Shown: one piece after another, positions 60,450 to 64,000 of the stretch
Layout: each line of letters opens with the position of its first letter
Numbering within the stretch: position 1 is the first letter of the stretch
Translations under genes and position numbers: made by a program
Assembly (NCBI GenBank): GCA_949775045.1
Contig: OX459103.1
Span: forward strand, 4,852,502-4,916,501
From: Metridium senile
Lineage: Eukaryota > Cnidaria > Anthozoa > Actiniaria > Metridiidae
DNA: 64,000 nt
Direction of reading: 5' to 3'
The notes under the pieces: model-generated
Seen by the model: the letters and a program-made list of their open reading frames with translations, nothing else
What the model was told of the DNA's origin: nothing
Databases searched by the model: none

Positions 60450-60714
60450 GGGTTTGGGAGGGGTATGGTACTCCCTTTGTCCAAGTGGTAGGGGTGATCA
60501 GCGTACCTTTTATGGTAAAAATATTTCCTGTGCGTGCCTTTTAGGGTCCTTTTAGGGTTCTGGCTCAAAATTCAGTTATGTAACATGATTTTGTTGGGGT
60601 AGAATTTGACAAGGCTTTATCAGTTCATTTTATCTGTGTGTACCTTTTAGGGGTCGTTTTCAAAACCTTTGCTGATCACCCCTACCACTTGGACAAAGGG
60701 AGGACCCCCCGGGG
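60450..60714. repeat. MITE, ACCTTTTAGGGT family, copy 3
   Basis: tactccctttgtccaagtgg / ccacttggacaaagggag terminal arms. Interior copies of gtaccttttaggg. A fourth, truncated piece lies at 60985-61030. Confidence 0.85.
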
Positions 60715-60781
60715 TAAACTGCCTTTATAAATTATGTTGGAATTTGATCATTGCTGGTTGCATAATAAGAAAGGCACTCTT

Positions 60782-60972
60782 ACAGGTTCCCATTTAAATC
60801 TGTACTTTCCCATTTAAATGTTCTTATGCAAATTTTGTTGATGTGTGCGAAACACACAGATCAACCAATCAGAGAAGTTCACTTAAGAAATAATATACTC
60901 TGATTGGTTGATCTGTGTGTGTAGCACACATGAACACAATTTGCATAAGTACAGATTTAAATGGGAACCTGT
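60782..60972. repeat. Foldback element
   Basis: acaggttcccatttaaatct / agatttaaatgggaacctgt ends. Inner arms catgtgtg...cacagatcaaccaatcag also pair. Confidence 0.92.
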
Positions 60973-61039
60973 TTGTAATTATTTTAGGGGTCGTTTTCAA
61001 AACCTTCGCCGATCATCCCTACCACTTTATAATAATAAT

Positions 61040-61345
61040 AGTGAGTTCTTATTAAACTTATTATACATGGTATATCTCAATGCGTTTTACAGTTTAGTGT
61101 TTTTTGAAAATAATAGTGTTTTTAGTGAGGACTTGAAAACAGAAAAGGTGGATTATTTAATATCTTCGGGAGATTGTTCCATAAAGCTGGAGCAGCCAGA
61201 GCAAAAACCCTCTTTCCAAAAGAGACGGTTCTCGATCCTGGATCTTGTAGGAGGCTTTTCCTTGAAGAACGTAAAGCACAATGGGGCTGGTACAAATGTA
61301 ACAATTCAGTAAGGTACTCGGGCGCTCGACCATTGAACAAAGGTA
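61040..61345 (-). pseudogene. LINE 3'-end fragment
   Basis: On minus it encodes GRAPEYLTELLHLYQP, a Ser/Arg-rich bridge, and FALAAPALWNNLPKILNN. This is the signature C-terminal end of ORF2 in many animal non-LTR retrotransposons. It is isolated and truncated at both ends. The plus-strand frame here is its shadow. A C run lies at ~61360-61370. Confidence 0.8.
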
Positions 61346-61649
61346 GTACCTTAAGTAGTACCCCCCCCCCTCCCCCAATAGAAAGCTTGCCAGCAAATAG
61401 TTAGAATTGCAATAAAAAGTTTATGTAAAAAGTTTATAGATGATATTATCTTTCATTCAAATTATTATTCATCATGGATATGAGATAAGTAGAATGTTAA
61501 TTGTTTGTCCAACAAATGTTGAGGGTTTAGACACTGATGTTTTGTTTGGTAAGGCTAGATAGGGGCTGGTAATGGCTTTCGTCTCCCCGCCGGGGGTCTC
61601 GCCCCAATCCCCTCTAGAGCCTCTGGTTTCATGCCGTAAAAACGATTGT

Positions 61650-61695
61650 GCGGTATCCCTGTGTTATTTCACTGCGCCTGCGCAATGTGAAATCG
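61650..61695 (+). promoter_or_regulatory. Conserved block upstream of caspase copy 3
   Basis: tgcggtatccctgtgttatt with cactgcgcctgcgcaatg. Same block as at 53258 and 58335, here only ~40 bp from the ATG. Confidence 0.5.
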
Positions 61696-61734
61696 TTTTG
61701 ACTTGTTTTGACATTTCTGAGAATCCTCTCCAAG

Positions 61735-63256
61735 ATGAACAAAGAACACAAAACTTTGCTCAGAAAGAACCGAATGGCTCTCGTTGACGACTTAGAGTCG
61801 GAGCAAGTGCTAAATTATCTTTATCAAGAGGAAATTTTCAGTGAAAATGACTGTGAGGTTGTTCGTGCTTTCCGTACAAGACAGGCAAGAGCGGAGAAGT
61901 TCTTAGACACTCTACAAAGACGAGGGCCTCGTGCCTTCGATGTATTTAACAAAGCTTTGCTGATTAGTAGCCAGAGCCATTTAACTTTCCTGCTAAAATG
62001 TGATATTTCAACTGAAGGTTAGTTTGTAAATATATACGAAGACGTTAAATTTAGATTTATTTTAGCTTATATTTTGCTTATGTTGCAAAATTTATAATTA
62101 AGTTATATCATCCTCAAGTCTTTAACTGTTGATTACTTTAAAGATTTGAGGAATAGGTTGAATACATAATACATTTCTCACACCTGGGTTCTGACCATTC
62201 AAATGTCAAACACCAAACTAGTTTAATACACCCAGATGATCACAACTTATCAGAAATATCTCTTACACATGTGTTCAAAACATTTTAAAAACATTAGAAA
62301 CTAAAGCAACTTTTTTGTTTTCAGAGACACAACAACCTGGTACTGGAAGCAGCAGCAGCTCATCACCATTCCCTACAAATTCCTCAACATTTAATACACC
62401 ACAATTCCCTACTACCACCCCCACAGAAAATGAAAACCAAACAGAAGGGGATGCCTATCCCATGAATCAGGACCTTCATGGATTGTGCCTGATTGTGAAC
62501 AATGCTACATTTGAAGCTGAGAGTGAGCTATCCAATCGTAAGGGATCTAAATTTGATGCTAATGGTCTCCAGTCATTGTTTCTCAAACTGCGATACATAG
62601 TGAGAGTTGCAGAAAATTTACGAGCAAGAAACCTAAAAGAAACTGTTATGACATTTGCGAAAGAGAACCACAGTGCTCACGATTCTGTTGTTGTGTGTCT
62701 TCTGAGTCATGGCCTTGAAGGAAGAATCTATGGCGTTGACGGTGTCCTTGTGACGGTTAATGACCTGGTATCAATGTTCAATGGAAATAATGTAAAGACT
62801 CTGATCGGAAAACCTAAACTATTCTTCATTCAAGCTTGCAGAGGTGGTAAATTTGACCGTGGTATTAACGTTGAAAGAGTAGCTGGTGTTGAAAGTGCTC
62901 CCCTAGAAGAAAAACCAGTTGAGGAACTCCTAGAGGAGCAGGAGCTTTACCCCACAGAAGATGTTGACAGTGGTTTCATGACTAAACAATCCTTACCAGC
63001 AGAAGCAGATATCCTTATCGCTTACTCCACAGTTCCTGGGTATGTGTCATGGCGAAACTCGGATAAAGGGTCATGGTTTGTACAGGCACTAGTTGAGGTT
63101 TTCAACAAGCATTCCTCACAAGAGGATGTTGCAAGTATGCTAGTTAAGATCAATAGAAAGGTTGCTTTAGAATTTGAGTCTTCTGATAGGAAGAAACAAA
63201 TGCCTGCACCCGTGATTATGTTAACTAGAAAAGTGTACTTCTTTCCAAAGAGTTGA
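61735..63256 (+). CDS. CARD-caspase, copy 3, two exons, 404 aa
   Basis: Tandem duplicate of the gene at 58441. Exon 1 is 61735-62017 and exon 2 is 62325-63256, same phase-1 intron, and the introns are nearly identical. CARD at 1-94, short Ser/Thr linker, protease domain with H223 (LLSHG) and C266 (IQACRGG), likely cleavage at TEDVD-S, GYVSWRN. Relative to copy 2 it lacks 32 linker codons and has two extra residues before LYPTE and one extra in the CARD. Reading frame, catalytic residues and splice sites are intact, so it should be functional. The shorter linker between CARD and protease may alter activation; that is inference. Confidence 0.93.
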
Positions 63257-63498
63257 GCTTATTAAAGAGACTCAACACTCACACTGAGGATTATTACTTG
63301 GACTGTGAACACTTAGAGTATTTTGTTTTTACTTTTTTACCAACCATATTCTTTTAAGCAAAATTAGAAATAAGAAAATAGGCAGTCTAAGACTGCATGA
63401 GGCTACTGCTTGAAACAGATAATATATAAACTGAACAATCAATGTGCAAAAAGAATGTTCGATCTGAAGAAGAGATAGAAATGAATCGGCAGGAAGTC

Positions 63499-63640
63499 TA
63501 AGTGGCTGTTTATATGAAGGCGAGTTGTCCCTGCTAAGCGGGATAACTCTGTTGTTTTGAGTCCCACGGGCATGGAATACAAAACAAAAGAGTTATCCCG
63601 GCTAGCAGGGGCAACTCGCTTTCATATAAACAGCCCCTTA
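63499..63640. repeat. MITE-like foldback
   Basis: taagtggctgtttatatgaa / ttcatataaacagcccctta ends. Inner arms cgagttgtccctgctaagcg and its inverse also pair. Loop ~45 bp. Confidence 0.92.
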
Positions 63641-64000
63641 GAGAACAATATGTATTTGTGCAGTCGCGTCCAAATTTGCAGAACAATAATAAAACTGATA
63701 GTTGTCGAAGCTTATTTATTGTAGAGCAGAGCAGAGCAATATTCCCGGTAATATTGTACACTATTTATGTGCACCTTTCATTACGTTTATAGCGAATGTT
63801 GTTTCGGCGGCTATTCGCACCAATTTTACTATACGAAAATATTTGTCAAAAGCTCATTCTTAGAATAAAACTCATTTAGTATTTTGAAGAGTGACAAACA
63901 TAGAGCAAAATGTGAGATTCTTGACCTGATATATGTTGATCTGACCTTAAAAATGCCAAAAATCGAAGGGCACTTCTATCGGTGTGTCATTGCTGGATTT
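63641..64000. other. Window end, no gene seen
   Basis: No convincing open frame or repeat in the last 360 bases. Confidence 0.5.

Noticed and set aside
60908..61312. 134-codon plus-strand frame
   Set aside because: Antisense to a LINE ORF2 end, which is the recognisable protein here.

Overview
The window is AT-rich animal nuclear DNA. Genes are split by GT-AG introns, and the introns and spacers are packed with microsatellites, minisatellites, foldback (MITE-like) elements and LINE fragments. A Dishevelled gene (Wnt pathway) and CARD-caspases place it in Metazoa. The caspase layout (CARD, Ser/Thr-rich linker, protease) and the repeat style are compatible with a cnidarian, possibly an anthozoan. 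That is an inference; no species can be named from the sequence alone.

Layout. Positions 1-6.5 kb are mostly repeats: CAT/ATC microsatellite, foldbacks, a ~100-bp minisatellite, and one possible terminal coding exon at 1131-1352 that is tandemly repeated. Positions 6594-28597 (minus strand) hold a complete 17-exon Dishevelled gene; its joined exons give 682 aa with DIX, PDZ and DEP domains and the conserved C-terminal FVDVM. Positions 30800-41384 (minus) hold a 13-exon gene whose exons join in frame to 644 aa: an N-terminal coiled coil, a low-complexity middle, and a Phe/Gly-rich C-terminus. It looks like the synaptonemal-complex protein SIX6OS1/C14orf39, but that name is tentative.

Positions 41965-52483 carry three small genes with uninterrupted coding regions (162, 167 and 177 aa). 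They are diverged paralogues of a helical protein family I do not recognise. Two are on minus and one on plus, and each seems to have a 5'-UTR intron ending a few bases before the ATG. Positions 53381-63256 (plus) hold a tandem CARD-caspase array: one decayed copy followed by two intact two-exon genes (433 and 404 aa) with the catalytic His and the QACRG Cys. A conserved block precedes each copy. Foldback elements and LINE reverse-transcriptase remnants fill the gaps.

How the genes relate. Dishevelled stands alone as a Wnt/planar-polarity adaptor. The caspase copies are a recent local amplification of an apoptosis or innate-immunity protease. The novel three-member family lies directly beside that array; a link to cell death is possible but nothing in the sequences proves it. 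The strongest candidate for something undescribed is this three-gene family at 41965-52483.
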